Assembly: GCA_040757695.1 (NCBI GenBank)
Contig: JBFLWK010000008.1
Coordinates: forward strand, 1-62,475
Direction of reading: 5' to 3'
Length of the DNA: 62,475 bases
DNA from: Elusimicrobiota bacterium
GTDB taxonomy: Bacteria; Elusimicrobiota; UBA8919
Shown: positions 1-8,166 of the stretch, piece by piece
Layout: each line of letters opens with the position of its first letter
How positions within the stretch are numbered: position 1 is the first letter of the stretch
Notes under the pieces: model-generated
The model's database searches: none
What the model was told of the DNA's origin: nothing
Seen by the model: the letters and a program-made list of their open reading frames with translations, nothing else
Made by a program: the position numbers and the translations under genes

Positions 1-124
1 TGCCGAATATAAAATGTATTTTTTGTAAGCCTTTTGGCATTTGTCATAAGTGTATCATTTTTATACGGTTGTGTCAAGGGCATTTTATTATCGGTAAAAT
101 ATAAATTTATAGCCGTTTTTCAGG

Positions 125-146
125 TCGGCAATTAATTGCCGACTAC
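125..146 (-). repeat. REP-like palindrome with CTAC flank
   Basis: A perfect 18-bp palindrome (125-142) is followed by CTAC (143-146). Read on the minus strand it is GTAG followed by a palindrome, the layout of REP elements moved by RAYT transposases. It lies just upstream of the aconitase promoter. The rest of the first 193 bases is AT-rich with no gene that I can see. Confidence 0.65.
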
Positions 147-152
147 TTTTTA

Positions 153-182
153 TTGGCAATTTTGTGAAATTTTTTGTATAAT
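153..182 (+). promoter_or_regulatory. Sigma70-type promoter of aconitase gene
   Basis: TTGGCA (153-158) and TATAAT (177-182) are separated by 18 bp. The start codon at 194 is only 11 nt beyond the -10 box and has no Shine-Dalgarno, so the transcript would have a leader of about 5 nt or none. Confidence 0.6.
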
Positions 183-193
183 AATATCAAATT

Positions 194-2095
194 ATGAAAA
201 AAAATCTCACACAGAAAATTATTGAAAAACATTTAATTGAAGGCAAATTGCAATCTGGTGAAGAGATAGTTATCAGAATAGACCAGACGCTTACTCAGGA
301 TGCGACTGGCACACTTGCATATCTTGAGTTTGAGGCAATAAATACTAGCAAAATCAAAACCAAACTTTCCGTTTCATATATTGACCACAATACTTTACAG
401 ACGGGTTTTGAGAATGCGGATGACCATAAATACTTACAGTCAATCGCTGAAAAATATGGTTTGTATTTTTCACCAAATGGAAACGGTGTTTGCCATCAGG
501 TTCATTTGGAAAGATTTGCTAAACCCGGTGAAACACTTATTGGTTCGGATTCGCATACACCAACCGCAGGTGCGTTAGGGATGCTCGCAATTGGTGTTGG
601 TGGATTAGATGTCGCATATGCGCTTGCAACTGGTAGATTTTATTTCAAAATGCCAAAAGTTATCAATATAAAACTTTTTGGAAAATTGACTGGCTGGGCG
701 TCTGCAAAAGATATTATTTTAGAACTTTTGAGACGCTTAACTGTAAAAGGCGGTGTTGGTAAAATTTTTGAATACACAGGTGATGGACTAAAATATCTAA
801 CTATTCCTGAGCGAGCAACAATTACAAATATGGGTGCTGAACTGGGCTTGACAACTTCTATTTTTCCATCAGACGAACAGACAAAAAAAATTCTGAAATT
901 ACAAAAACGAGAAAAAGATTGGGAAGCAATTTCGGCTGATAAAGATGCTGTATATGACGAAATAATAGAAATTGATTTATCAAAAATTGTACCGCTTGTC
1001 GCCTGTCCGCATTCGCCTGATAATGTTAAACCGGTGAGCGAGGTAGCAGGTAAAAAAGTAGACCAAGTGATTATTGGTTCCTGTACGAATTCGTCATTAT
1101 ACGATTTACTACTGATTGCAAAAATACTGAAAGGTAAAAAGGTGAAAGTGCCGACAATCATTTCACCTGGCTCAAAACAGGTTCTTGTCAATTTGATAAA
1201 AATAGGTGCGTTATCTAATTTGCTGTCAAGTGGTGTTCGGATTCTGGAACCTGCGTGTGGGCCTTGTATCGGACTGGGTTGTGCACCTAATTCTGGCGGT
1301 GTATCACTGCGAACTTTTAACAGAAATTTTAGAGGCAGAAGCGGAACTGGCGATGCTTCAGTTTTTCTATCGTCGCCTGCGGTTGCTGCATTTTCTGCGT
1401 TGAACGGAAACATTACACTGCCATCGGGCAAAATACCAGTAATAAAATTACCCGAAAAAATAGAAACAGTTAGTAATTTAATAATTCCTCGTCGGCAAAG
1501 TATATCAAATGATATAGTTTACCGAGGGAAAAATATAAAGCCGATTGAAAAATTGCCAGAAATTGAGAACAGTATCACAGCCCAAGTTGTTGTTAAATTC
1601 AGAGACAATATAACAACTGACGATATACTGCCTGCCGGTAGTAAGATACTGCCACTTCGGTCAAATATACCTGCTATTTCAGAATACCTGTTTTCTAAAA
1701 TTGACCCTGATTTTGTTAAGCGACTGGAAGCAAAAAAAGAAGGTATAATTGTAGCAGGTGAGAATTACGGGCAGGGTTCTTCGCGGGAGCACGCGGCATT
1801 GTGTCCACGCTATCTCGGTGTAAAAGCGATTATTGCAAAATCATATGCGAGAATCCATAAATCAAACCTTGTCAATTTCGGTATAATGCCGTTGATTTTT
1901 GAGAACCCATCGGATTATGATAGAATTGAAATGTCTGATAAAATGAAATTGATGAATATCAGGGATTCGGTAGTTCAGAAAAATATTACAGTAAAAAACC
2001 TTACAAAAAATTTTGTATTCAAAACAAAACTTGATTTAACCGAAAGAGAATTAAAAATTCTTTTAGCCGGCGGGTTGTTGAACTACAGAGGTTGA
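194..2095 (+). CDS. Aconitate hydratase (aconitase)
   Basis: Interconverts citrate and isocitrate through cis-aconitate with a [4Fe-4S] cluster in the cytosol. The three cluster cysteines are visible: C297 in IGSCTNSS, and C355 and C358 in ACGPCIGLG. The substrate motif GSDSHTPTAG lies near residue 117, and the swivel-domain motif GQGSSREHA lies near residue 530. At 633 residues it matches the shorter aconitase form (the 'putative, Aquifex type' group) rather than the roughly 890-residue AcnA. The family also includes homoaconitase and isopropylmalate isomerase, but a large and a small domain in one chain favours aconitase. It is monocistronic, with a promoter at 153-182. The stop codon sits inside the loop of a REP-like hairpin, so the last residues are encoded by repeat sequence. 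Confidence 0.92.
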   Translation: MKKNLTQKIIEKHLIEGKLQSGEEIVIRIDQTLTQDATGTLAYLEFEAINTSKIKTKLSVSYIDHNTLQTGFENADDHKYLQSIAEKYGLYFSPNGNGVCHQVHLERFAKPGETLIGSDSHTPTAGALGMLAIGVGGLDVAYALATGRFYFKMPKVINIKLFGKLTGWASAKDIILELLRRLTVKGGVGKIFEYTGDGLKYLTIPERATITNMGAELGLTTSIFPSDEQTKKILKLQKREKDWEAISADKDAVYDEIIEIDLSKIVPLVACPHSPDNVKPVSEVAGKKVDQVIIGSCTNSSLYDLLLIAKILKGKKVKVPTIISPGSKQVLVNLIKIGALSNLLSSGVRILEPACGPCIGLGCAPNSGGVSLRTFNRNFRGRSGTGDASVFLSSPAVAAFSALNGNITLPSGKIPVIKLPEKIETVSNLIIPRRQSISNDIVYRGKNIKPIEKLPEIENSITAQVVVKFRDNITTDDILPAGSKILPLRSNIPAISEYLFSKIDPDFVKRLEAKKEGIIVAGENYGQGSSREHAALCPRYLGVKAIIAKSYARIHKSNLVNFGIMPLIFENPSDYDRIEMSDKMKLMNIRDSVVQKNITVKNLTKNFVFKTKLDLTERELKILLAGGLLNYRG

Positions 2096-2107
2096 AACCT
2101 CGGCTAC
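2083..2107 (-). repeat. REP-like hairpin overlapping the aconitase stop
   Basis: GAGGTT (2088-2093), a two-base loop and AACCTC (2096-2101) are followed by GGCTAC. The TGA stop of the aconitase gene is at 2093-2095, so the hairpin may also act as a 3' stabiliser. It carries the same CTAC flank as the other palindromes in the window. Confidence 0.6.
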
Positions 2108-2233
2108 AGATTTTTGTTTTTGTTGTTTGGCAAGTACCTTTTTCCTTTTCAGCCGTCTCAAATACCGCTGTCTGATTTGATGTCGTCTTGTCTGTTGTTT
2201 TCGTTTGCTCATAATTCTCCTTCGCTTCGCTCA

Positions 2234-2255
2234 CCCGAACTGAAGTTCGGGCTAC
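2234..2255 (-). repeat. REP-like palindrome with CTAC flank
   Basis: CCCGAACT (2234-2241), GA, AGTTCGGG (2244-2251), then CTAC (2252-2255). It lies in the 226-bp gap between the convergent aconitase and MEMO-AMMECR1 genes. A weaker palindrome (tggattgaaatcca) follows near 2286-2300. No gene is credible in the gap. Confidence 0.65.
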
Positions 2256-2321
2256 ATTATGGTGTGATGCTTCGGGTTTTGACAGATGGATTGAAATCCA
2301 CCTAAACCCTCGCATCTTTTT

Positions 2322-3827
2322 TTATTCTTTAAATGCAAAGACGGTAAATATATATAAATCCACATCGCCTTTTTTCCACGCACCCGGTTCAAGTCCCGCC
2401 TTCTGCCGGCATAATTCCGATAGAAACGCTTCTTTTTTAGAAAGTTCAGGATGTTCCCAAACCTGTGGTAAAAATAATCCAGACCGAAACCCCTTTCTGA
2501 CAACAACACCGTGTTTGCGTTCAACAATCTCGTCGGCTGAAGCAATTTTTTTTAGTGGTGACAATACCGAAATTTCAATTTCTATATCGTTCAATTCAGT
2601 TTTTGTGACAGGCGGGAACCTGTGATCTTCAGTTGCCGCTGCAATCGCAAGTTGCGAAACCGCCTGATATAACGGCATTCTTGCTTCTGTTGTGCCAATA
2701 CAACCACGCAATTGATGATTTTTTTCAAGTGTAACAAATACCGCACCATCGTTGAGAAGTTCTGGATTTTTTGTTGAAAATTTCGGAATTTTACCGTCAC
2801 TTAAATAACTCTCAATAGATTGCCTTGCAATGTTTAATAATTCTTTTTGTGATTCTTTCGTCAGTGAAAACTCTTTCGTTTCTAATTTTTGATTTTTGAT
2901 TTTTGATTTTTGATTTTGTTTCACAAACGCTACCGCTCCATATCCAACAACCCGACTTTCATCACCATATGGTGAGCCAGCGGAATTAGAATAATTTATT
3001 ACTACCGACTTCTCCGCACCTAAAAGTTTTGATGCCTCCATCACGGTCAACACGGCAGTAAGCCCGCAAAGTGTACAGTGCAGTTCCGTAATTCCTTTTG
3101 AGAGCCATTTTTCGTCTGCCTGTATCAATTCTGATGGATTAAATTTTTCTATTGTTTTCAGAATATCGGTATCAACCAGTTCTGCATCTTTTTTTCTCGG
3201 GTAATGCGTCATATCAGTAGATGCAACAAGCAGAATAGATTTTTTGCTTTCTTTCACTATTTTAGCAATTATTTCTGCTGTTTGCTTGTAGTCCTGAATC
3301 TCGTTTATAAGAATAACAACAAGTTTAAAATTTTTTAGAATCTGTTGTAAAAATGGAAGTTGAACTTCTAACGAATGTTCTGGAATATGGACATTGTTAT
3401 TGGCTATAATAATTTTTGATGTAAGAAGTTGTTTTATAATCTGTTCATCAATTTCTACATTTCCTAACGGAGTTGAAAAACTACCATCTGTCCAAACTGC
3501 TGCACCTCTTATATGATAATTATGACTTGGGCCAACCAGAATCACTGTGTCTATTTTTTCGCCTTCAATCTGTTTAAAACTCCAAGCTGCTGTCTGTCCT
3601 GAAAACACATAGCCAGCATGCGGTGAAATCAACCCAACAATTTTACCATCAAGATTTTGCTTTTTTGTTTTTGCTAAAAAATTATCTATCATTTTAGAAA
3701 GTTCGGTTTTATTCGCAGGATAGAACTGTCCTGCAACCGCAGGTTCGCGTACCATTTTCGCCTCCTTAGCTTCACAGCCAACAGAAATAAATACTGCTAA
3801 TAAAAAACACAAATAGATTCGCTTCAC
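2322..3827 (-). CDS. Secreted MEMO1-AMMECR1 fusion (AmmeMemoRadiSam B + A)
   Basis: Two families known as partners are fused in one 501-residue chain. Residues about 25-295 are MEMO1-like (EPAVAGQFYPAN, LISPHAGYVFSG, LVGPSHNYH). Residues about 320-501 are AMMECR1-like (LRGCIGTTEARMPLY). These are components B and A of the so-called AmmeMemoRadiSam system, whose function is unknown; the radical SAM partner is not in this window. The N-terminus is a lipoprotein-type signal ending ISVGC, placing the protein outside the cytoplasm, which is unexpected for the family. The linker (about 305-322) is encoded by four TTTTTGA heptamers (2886-2913). The start is GTG, directly downstream of a promoter with only 6 nt between. 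Confidence 0.87.
   Translation of the reverse strand: MKRIYLCFLLAVFISVGCEAKEAKMVREPAVAGQFYPANKTELSKMIDNFLAKTKKQNLDGKIVGLISPHAGYVFSGQTAAWSFKQIEGEKIDTVILVGPSHNYHIRGAAVWTDGSFSTPLGNVEIDEQIIKQLLTSKIIIANNNVHIPEHSLEVQLPFLQQILKNFKLVVILINEIQDYKQTAEIIAKIVKESKKSILLVASTDMTHYPRKKDAELVDTDILKTIEKFNPSELIQADEKWLSKGITELHCTLCGLTAVLTVMEASKLLGAEKSVVINYSNSAGSPYGDESRVVGYGAVAFVKQNQKSKIKNQKLETKEFSLTKESQKELLNIARQSIESYLSDGKIPKFSTKNPELLNDGAVFVTLEKNHQLRGCIGTTEARMPLYQAVSQLAIAAATEDHRFPPVTKTELNDIEIEISVLSPLKKIASADEIVERKHGVVVRKGFRSGLFLPQVWEHPELSKKEAFLSELCRQKAGLEPGAWKKGDVDLYIFTVFAFKE
2886..2913. repeat. TTTTTGA tandem heptamer, four units, inside a gene
   Basis: Four consecutive TTTTTGA units encode the lysine- and glutamine-rich linker between the MEMO1 and AMMECR1 domains. 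The reading frame is kept through the repeat. Confidence 0.85.
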
Positions 3828-3833
3828 AAAATT

Positions 3834-3862
3834 ATTTTACTATTTTTTAACAACAATGTCAA
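3834..3862 (-). promoter_or_regulatory. Promoter of MEMO1-AMMECR1 gene, leaderless
   Basis: On the minus strand TTGACA (3862-3857) and TAAAAT (3839-3834) are 17 bp apart. The GTG start at 3827-3825 follows after 6 nt, which is where transcription itself should begin. Confidence 0.65.
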
Positions 3863-3876
3863 GCCCCTATACCCAC

Positions 3877-3904
3877 TTGACTTTTTAGGAATTTATATTA
3901 TAAT
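3877..3904 (+). promoter_or_regulatory. Divergent promoter ahead of a decayed gene
   Basis: TTGACT (3877-3882) and TATAAT (3899-3904) are 16 bp apart. An ATG lies 12 nt downstream at 3917. The promoter looks intact although the gene behind it is broken. Confidence 0.55.
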
Positions 3905-3916
3905 TTATTTACAATT

Positions 3917-4133
3917 ATGGTGGATACTAAAAATAAGAATTATACACCTGTATTATTGAAGTCAAAACTCACTGAACTTTTTAAAAACTTGTGAACTTGG
4001 GAATAAAATTGCAGATATTCTTGGTGATGAATCTAAACGGGTAAAATATGAAACAAGTATTATGAATCAATATTTAGATTTTCAGTATTATGCCCAGCAG
4101 TACAATCAGAGTTTTAGTATGCGTAATAAATAA
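3917..4133 (+). pseudogene. Frameshifted remnant of a small unknown gene
   Basis: An ATG at 3917 opens a frame of 25 codons ending at a TGA near 3992-3994. A different frame then runs open to the TAA at 4131-4133 and reads like real protein (TCELGNKIADILGDESK, then YETSIMNQYLDFQYYAQQY). One frameshift joins the two parts into a protein of about 71 residues. I do not recognise the family. The intact-looking promoter before it and the AT-rich debris after it suggest recent decay. The 4134-4290 stretch holds no convincing gene. A sequencing or assembly error is the alternative. Confidence 0.4.
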
Positions 4134-4286
4134 TTATGGTAGAAAAAGAAGAACTTTAAAAATGGAGTATTTTGAAAAATTTGTCAAAGCAATAAGTGAA
4201 TACATATAATTAGTTCTTTGTAAAAACAATTTTTTACAGTCTTTCCTTAAAGTCATAGATTCGCCAGTTTTTTGGTGAACCAAAAT

Positions 4287-4359
4287 GGCTAACTTCCAAG
4301 TAAGGTGAGGACTGCCACATGGGGTGGCAGTTAATTATCGGATTTACTTGGAAGTTGCC
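4287..4359. repeat. 73-bp nested inverted repeat
   Basis: The outer arms AACTTCCAAGTAA (4291-4303) and TTACTTGGAAGTT (4344-4356) match perfectly over 13 bp, with GGC/GCC extending them by a one-base bulge. Inside is a second hairpin, ACTGCCAC (4311-4318) and GTGGCAGT (4324-4331). It looks like a MITE-sized insertion that has created the apparent start of the next reading frame. Confidence 0.7.
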
Positions 4360-4795
4360 GATAGTTGATATGCGCCACTTTTTGTTTGGTGTTGTTTTAT
4401 TTTTTGCTTGTTCGGTTATTTTATTTCAGATTAAGTACAAAAATGTAGATATAAAATACCACTTCTCACTCGCTGTTTTATCAATGATGATGTCTGTCCC
4501 ACTATTGAAAGGAGCTCACGAAGTAATGTTGTTTATACCAACGACTGTGATCCTTAGTTATTACTATTACACGGATAAAAAGACATTTTTTATTGTAAGT
4601 TTAGTATTAATTTTACTGACATTGTCAACATCACAAGAAATTGTCGGCAGAAAAAACAGTGAAAAGTTGTTAATCTATGGAGTTGAATCGTTGAAATATG
4701 TAATTTTGTTTGCATCAAATTTGTGTATAATCAGGCAAGGTGTGACAAAGTGTTGTGGCATGGTGCCTGACAAGGTGTCAGGTCTTGAAACTTGA
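4319..4795 (+). CDS. Small membrane protein of unknown function, possibly a remnant
   Basis: The frame has about four hydrophobic segments, including a stretch near residue 20 (HFLFGVVLFFACSVILF) and another near 95-110. I cannot place it in a family; it resembles the C-terminal part of a polytopic membrane protein. The first ATG lies inside the loop of the nested inverted repeat at 4287-4359, so a true start at the ATG near 4370 (MRHFLFG) is more plausible. The last residues are encoded by another hairpin (CCTGACA at 4766-4772, TGTCAGG at 4776-4782). Both ends are therefore repeat-derived, and the gene may be a truncated leftover rather than functional. Confidence 0.35.
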   Translation: MGWQLIIGFTWKLPIVDMRHFLFGVVLFFACSVILFQIKYKNVDIKYHFSLAVLSMMMSVPLLKGAHEVMLFIPTTVILSYYYYTDKKTFFIVSLVLILLTLSTSQEIVGRKNSEKLLIYGVESLKYVILFASNLCIIRQGVTKCCGMVPDKVSGLET

Positions 4796-4844
4796 AAGAT
4801 AAATAGATAAATATTACCCTGTGACAGAAGTTTCCGATAACAAA

Positions 4845-4891
4845 TGTCATTGCGAAGCCGATTTAAAATGTGCAAGATCCTCGCGATGACA
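4845..4891. repeat. Degenerate rptUR-type inverted repeat
   Basis: TGTCATTGCGA (4845-4855) pairs with TCGCGATGACA (4881-4891) with one G-U. The sequence GTCATTGCGA with GATCCTCGC is typical of a repeat widespread in environmental bacterial genomes. It sits in the 356-bp gap between 4796 and 5151, which otherwise holds repeats and one promoter. Confidence 0.55.
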
Positions 4892-4912
4892 GCATTAAAA
4901 ATTTCCACTAAA

Positions 4913-4936
4913 GTCGCATAGTAATGCGACTGCTAC
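4913..4936 (-). repeat. REP-like palindrome with CTAC flank
   Basis: GTCGCAT (4913-4919), loop AGTA, ATGCGAC (4924-4930), then CTAC at 4933-4936. It is another member of the CTAC-flanked palindrome family. Confidence 0.6.
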
Positions 4937-4960
4937 ATAATTAGGTGGGGATTTTTTTAT

Positions 4961-4988
4961 TTGCAATTTTTTGATTTTTTGGTATAAT
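4961..4988 (+). promoter_or_regulatory. Promoter of the DUF1015-cvpA-aminotransferase operon
   Basis: TTGCAA (4961-4966) and TATAAT (4983-4988) are 16 bp apart. The leader to the ATG at 5152 is about 155 nt and is mostly filled by the inverted repeat at 5008-5116. Confidence 0.5.
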
Positions 4989-5007
4989 AAAATCATTGAA
5001 AAACCCT

Positions 5008-5116
5008 ACCACAGAGACGCGGAGAACACAGAGAGAAAATCACAGGATTAAGAATTGAGAATTAAGAATTCTGTTTTTTCTGTGAACTTTGTGATTTTCT
5101 CTGTGCCTCTGCGGTA
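5008..5116. repeat. 109-bp CACAGAG inverted repeat
   Basis: The left arm (5008-5044) reads ACCACAGAGACGCGGAGAAC onward. The right arm (5080-5116) is its imperfect reverse complement, ending CTCTGCGGTA. The same ACCACAGAG element recurs at 14754-14832. It lies in the leader of the next gene and could fold into a long hairpin in the RNA. Confidence 0.75.
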
Positions 5117-5151
5117 AATTAACTTTTTCAACTGTATCATAATAAGTTATT

Positions 5152-6237
5152 ATGCCAAAAATTATTCCGTTTTGTGCGACAAGATATAGTAAAACAGATA
5201 TTTCTGATTTGATATGCCCGCCTTACGATATTATTTCAGATAGAGAGCGGCAACTGCTTCTGAAGAAAAGTCCGTATAATGCGGTACGGATTGAACTGCC
5301 AGAAAATTATAGCACAGCAAAGCAGGAATTTGATTTATGGAAATCAAAACAAATTTTGGTAAAAGATAAAAAACCAGCATTTTATTTTTACGAACAAAGC
5401 TTTAAGTTCAAAGGTAAAAGATATACAAGATGTGGTTTTTTTGCGCTTTTAAAGACCGAAAAATTTGGCAATAAGGGGGGTATTTTTCCACACGAAAAAA
5501 CATATACAGCACCTAAATTAGACCGCCTGAATCTTCTAAAAGCGACCAATATAAATACAAGCCCGATATTCTGTCTTTTTTCAAATACAAAAAGTGTTTT
5601 TAGGAAAATTAACGACAAAATAAAAAAATACGCACCATCAGCATTTACAAAATCCAGAGATATTTCGGAAAAAATGTGGGTTATTGACGACGACAAAACG
5701 ATTCTTCTGCTTAAAAATCTGCTGAAAAATAATAAAATACTGATTGCGGATGGACATCACAGGTATGAGACATTTTACGAATATACAGGCGGTGGCTATA
5801 TTTTAGTGTTTTTATGCCCATTTGAAGACAAAGGACTGTTAATACTTCCAACACATCGGCTTGTTAAAAAATGGACCGATAGAGATATCCGTGGTTTATT
5901 TCGTGTGTTCAAATTGAATAAAGAATGGAATTTCAAGTTTTACATTAAAAACCGATTTTTTTATATGAAAGCCCCGAATACAATTGTCGCAATGACAACA
6001 CCAATAGAATATCTGCATTCAACAATCTTAAAAGATAAAGAAATCAGTTATACAAAAAATGAACAAGAAGCCATAAAAAAAGTTAAGAGTGGCGAATTTG
6101 CCGCAGCGGTTATTGTGAAACCGTTAACAATTAAACACTTAAAATCTGTTGTAGATAGAAAAATTGTTTTACCTCAGAAATCCACTTATTTTTATCCAAA
6201 GGTATCAACAGGAGTTGTATTCAATGAATTGGGTTGA
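5152..6237 (+). CDS. DUF1015 family protein
   Basis: At 361 residues this matches the DUF1015 family. The family signature region is present: CPPYDII near residue 22, FPHEKTY near 115 and ILIADGHHRYET near 200. The biochemical role of the family is unresolved; some members lie near serine or phosphoglycerate genes. It is shorter than typical members (about 400-420), mainly in the C-terminal half. It opens a four-gene run with CvpA, a chorismate enzyme and a class IV aminotransferase; its 3' end overlaps cvpA by 14 nt. Confidence 0.78.
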   Translation: MPKIIPFCATRYSKTDISDLICPPYDIISDRERQLLLKKSPYNAVRIELPENYSTAKQEFDLWKSKQILVKDKKPAFYFYEQSFKFKGKRYTRCGFFALLKTEKFGNKGGIFPHEKTYTAPKLDRLNLLKATNINTSPIFCLFSNTKSVFRKINDKIKKYAPSAFTKSRDISEKMWVIDDDKTILLLKNLLKNNKILIADGHHRYETFYEYTGGGYILVFLCPFEDKGLLILPTHRLVKKWTDRDIRGLFRVFKLNKEWNFKFYIKNRFFYMKAPNTIVAMTTPIEYLHSTILKDKEISYTKNEQEAIKKVKSGEFAAAVIVKPLTIKHLKSVVDRKIVLPQKSTYFYPKVSTGVVFNELG

Positions 6238-6760
6238 TATTGCAATTTTTTTGATAATAGTAGTTTTTGCATGGATTGGCTCACGAATTGGGATTCTGAC
6301 GGCTATTTCAAGTATTCTTTCCGGGCTGGTTGGTTCAGTGGTTGCAAATTTATTTTATATAAAATTTGCTGTTTTTTTACCGCCCAAGCCGTCAAGTTTA
6401 ATAATAAGTTATTTTATGATATTTATTGTTGTATCGGTTGTTATTTTTTATCTCGGTCACGCGTTCTCAAAACTGGTTAATATCTTATTTTTTGGCTTGA
6501 TTGACAGATTATTAGGTGCGTTATTAGGGATAGTGCTTGGCGCTATTATCTGTGGTGCAATTTTAGTTATCGCGGTTCTTATCCCGCGTGGTGCAATTAA
6601 ATACTATGTGAAAAACTCTACACTTGCGCCTTTCGTAGTTGAAAAAATTATTGCACCTGTGATAAAGCCGTTTTCAAACAAAAATTACGAAGCAATAACA
6701 AAAGATATTACCAGCGATGTTATCAAAAGATTCAAATCACTGCCACCACCTCTCAGATGA
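6224..6760 (+). CDS. CvpA family membrane protein
   Basis: A 178-residue inner-membrane protein starting MNWVDIAIF, with four hydrophobic segments (about 4-25, 30-47, 64-85, 100-125). The opening WVD, the following G/S-rich first helices and the tail of about 50 polar residues fit the CvpA/colicin V production family, which in other bacteria is linked to envelope stress. I chose the ATG at 6224 because of the AGGAG at 6210-6214; longer readings begin inside DUF1015. It overlaps the next gene by 4 nt (ATGA). Confidence 0.75.
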   Translation: MNWVDIAIFLIIVVFAWIGSRIGILTAISSILSGLVGSVVANLFYIKFAVFLPPKPSSLIISYFMIFIVVSVVIFYLGHAFSKLVNILFFGLIDRLLGALLGIVLGAIICGAILVIAVLIPRGAIKYYVKNSTLAPFVVEKIIAPVIKPFSNKNYEAITKDITSDVIKRFKSLPPPLR

Positions 6761-8166
6761 CAAAACCATTCTTGTTTGAGTTTAATCCTGTTTTTGATAC
6801 TTTAGAAGTTTTTCGGAAGATTTCAGCAGTAGAAAAGTATTCGTTTTTTCTTGATAGTGTAGAAAAAGGTAAAAATGCTGAACATTCAATTATAGGTTTC
6901 AAACCAGATATAATTATCAAAAGTAAACAAGATAAAACAGTAATAATTAAAGATGAAAAAACCAAAAAACTTATAGGGAATCCAATCAAACACTTAAAAA
7001 CTATTTTTCAGAAACATCAGAACATAAGAACCCGTGAACAGATGAACGCCATTCCTTTTCCCGTCGGTGCTATTGGATATCTATCATATGATATGCGACA
7101 TTATTTTGAGAAATTACCTGCAACAACCACAGACGATATGAATTTACCCGATATGTATTTTGCTTTTTGTAAGAATTTTTTGATTACTGATAGCGGGACA
7201 CAAAGAACCAGGATTCTTATTCTATCAGAGACAGAAAAAGAGGCAAGAGGCGAATTAAAAATTATTTACGAAAAAATTGGCACGCCAATTTTTTATAAAA
7301 AAAGAAAAGAAAGAATAAAAATAAAATCCAATTTAACAAAGAACCAGTTTAAAAAAATGGTTATTAAAGCGAAAAAATATATCAGAGATGGCGATATTTT
7401 TCAGGCAAACCTTTCACAGCGGCTGGAGTGTGAATTTTTTAGCGACCCGTTTTTGCTGTATAAAAACTTAAGAATTATAAATCCATCGCCGTTTTCCTGT
7501 TTTCTTTCGTTTCCGGAATTAAAAATTTTTGGCTGCTCACCAGAACGGCTGCTTAAAATAGAGAATGGAAAAACAATCACAAGACCAATCGCAGGAACCT
7601 ATCCGAGAGGGCTTACAAATAAATACGACCGGAAATTATGTACAGAACTGTTACTTGATGCAAAAGAACGGGCAGAACATATAATGCTGGTTGATTTAGA
7701 ACGGAATGATTTAGGTCGTGTTTGTAAATATGGCAGTGTAAAAGTTAATGAGATGATGGTTACAGAAAAATACTCGCATGTGTTTCATATCGTTTCCAAT
7801 GTGGTCGGTATTCTAAAAAAAGATAAAGAGATGTTTGAGGTAATAGCATCAGTTTTTCCAGGCGGCACAATTACAGGCTGTCCGAAGATAAGATGTATGG
7901 AAATTATTGACGAGTTGGAGCCGACTGTGCGAGGGCCTTATACAGGGAGTTGTGGCTGGCTTGGCTATAACGGGAATTGCGACCTGAATATTTTAATTAG
8001 AACATTTGTTCTTACTGGTAAAAAACTATATTTCCAAGTTGGTGCCGGGATTGTTGCTGACTCTGTTCCTGAACGAGAGTATTACGAAACACTTCATAAA
8101 GCAGGTGCGTTAATAAAAGCGCTTAAAAAAACCTGTGGCGAGATTAAATATGATGGTATTTATTGA
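6757..8166 (+). CDS. Chorismate-binding enzyme (PabB/TrpE family)
   Basis: A 469-residue chorismate-utilising enzyme that makes either 4-amino-4-deoxychorismate (folate) or anthranilate (tryptophan). Seen: the N-terminal TrpE-type domain, then the chorismate core with QANLSQRLECEF, GCSPERLLKIENG, RPIAGTYPRG, LVDLERNDLGRVCKYG and FPGGTITGCPK. The motif PIAGT has Ala where E. coli PabB has the catalytic Lys (PIKGT), which argues for ammonia-dependent, TrpE-like chemistry. The neighbouring class IV aminotransferase gene instead suggests PabB plus PabC. No glutaminase subunit gene is nearby. The assignment between the two pathways is therefore open. Confidence 0.85.
   Translation: MTKPFLFEFNPVFDTLEVFRKISAVEKYSFFLDSVEKGKNAEHSIIGFKPDIIIKSKQDKTVIIKDEKTKKLIGNPIKHLKTIFQKHQNIRTREQMNAIPFPVGAIGYLSYDMRHYFEKLPATTTDDMNLPDMYFAFCKNFLITDSGTQRTRILILSETEKEARGELKIIYEKIGTPIFYKKRKERIKIKSNLTKNQFKKMVIKAKKYIRDGDIFQANLSQRLECEFFSDPFLLYKNLRIINPSPFSCFLSFPELKIFGCSPERLLKIENGKTITRPIAGTYPRGLTNKYDRKLCTELLLDAKERAEHIMLVDLERNDLGRVCKYGSVKVNEMMVTEKYSHVFHIVSNVVGILKKDKEMFEVIASVFPGGTITGCPKIRCMEIIDELEPTVRGPYTGSCGWLGYNGNCDLNILIRTFVLTGKKLYFQVGAGIVADSVPEREYYETLHKAGALIKALKKTCGEIKYDGIY

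Noticed and set aside
640-1431. A 263-codon open frame on the minus strand inside the aconitase gene
   Set aside because: It is fully antisense to a well-conserved enzyme, has no ribosome-binding site and its translation shows no family features.
4162-4209. A 15-codon frame after the pseudogene
   Set aside because: Too short, with no support from context; it is probably debris.
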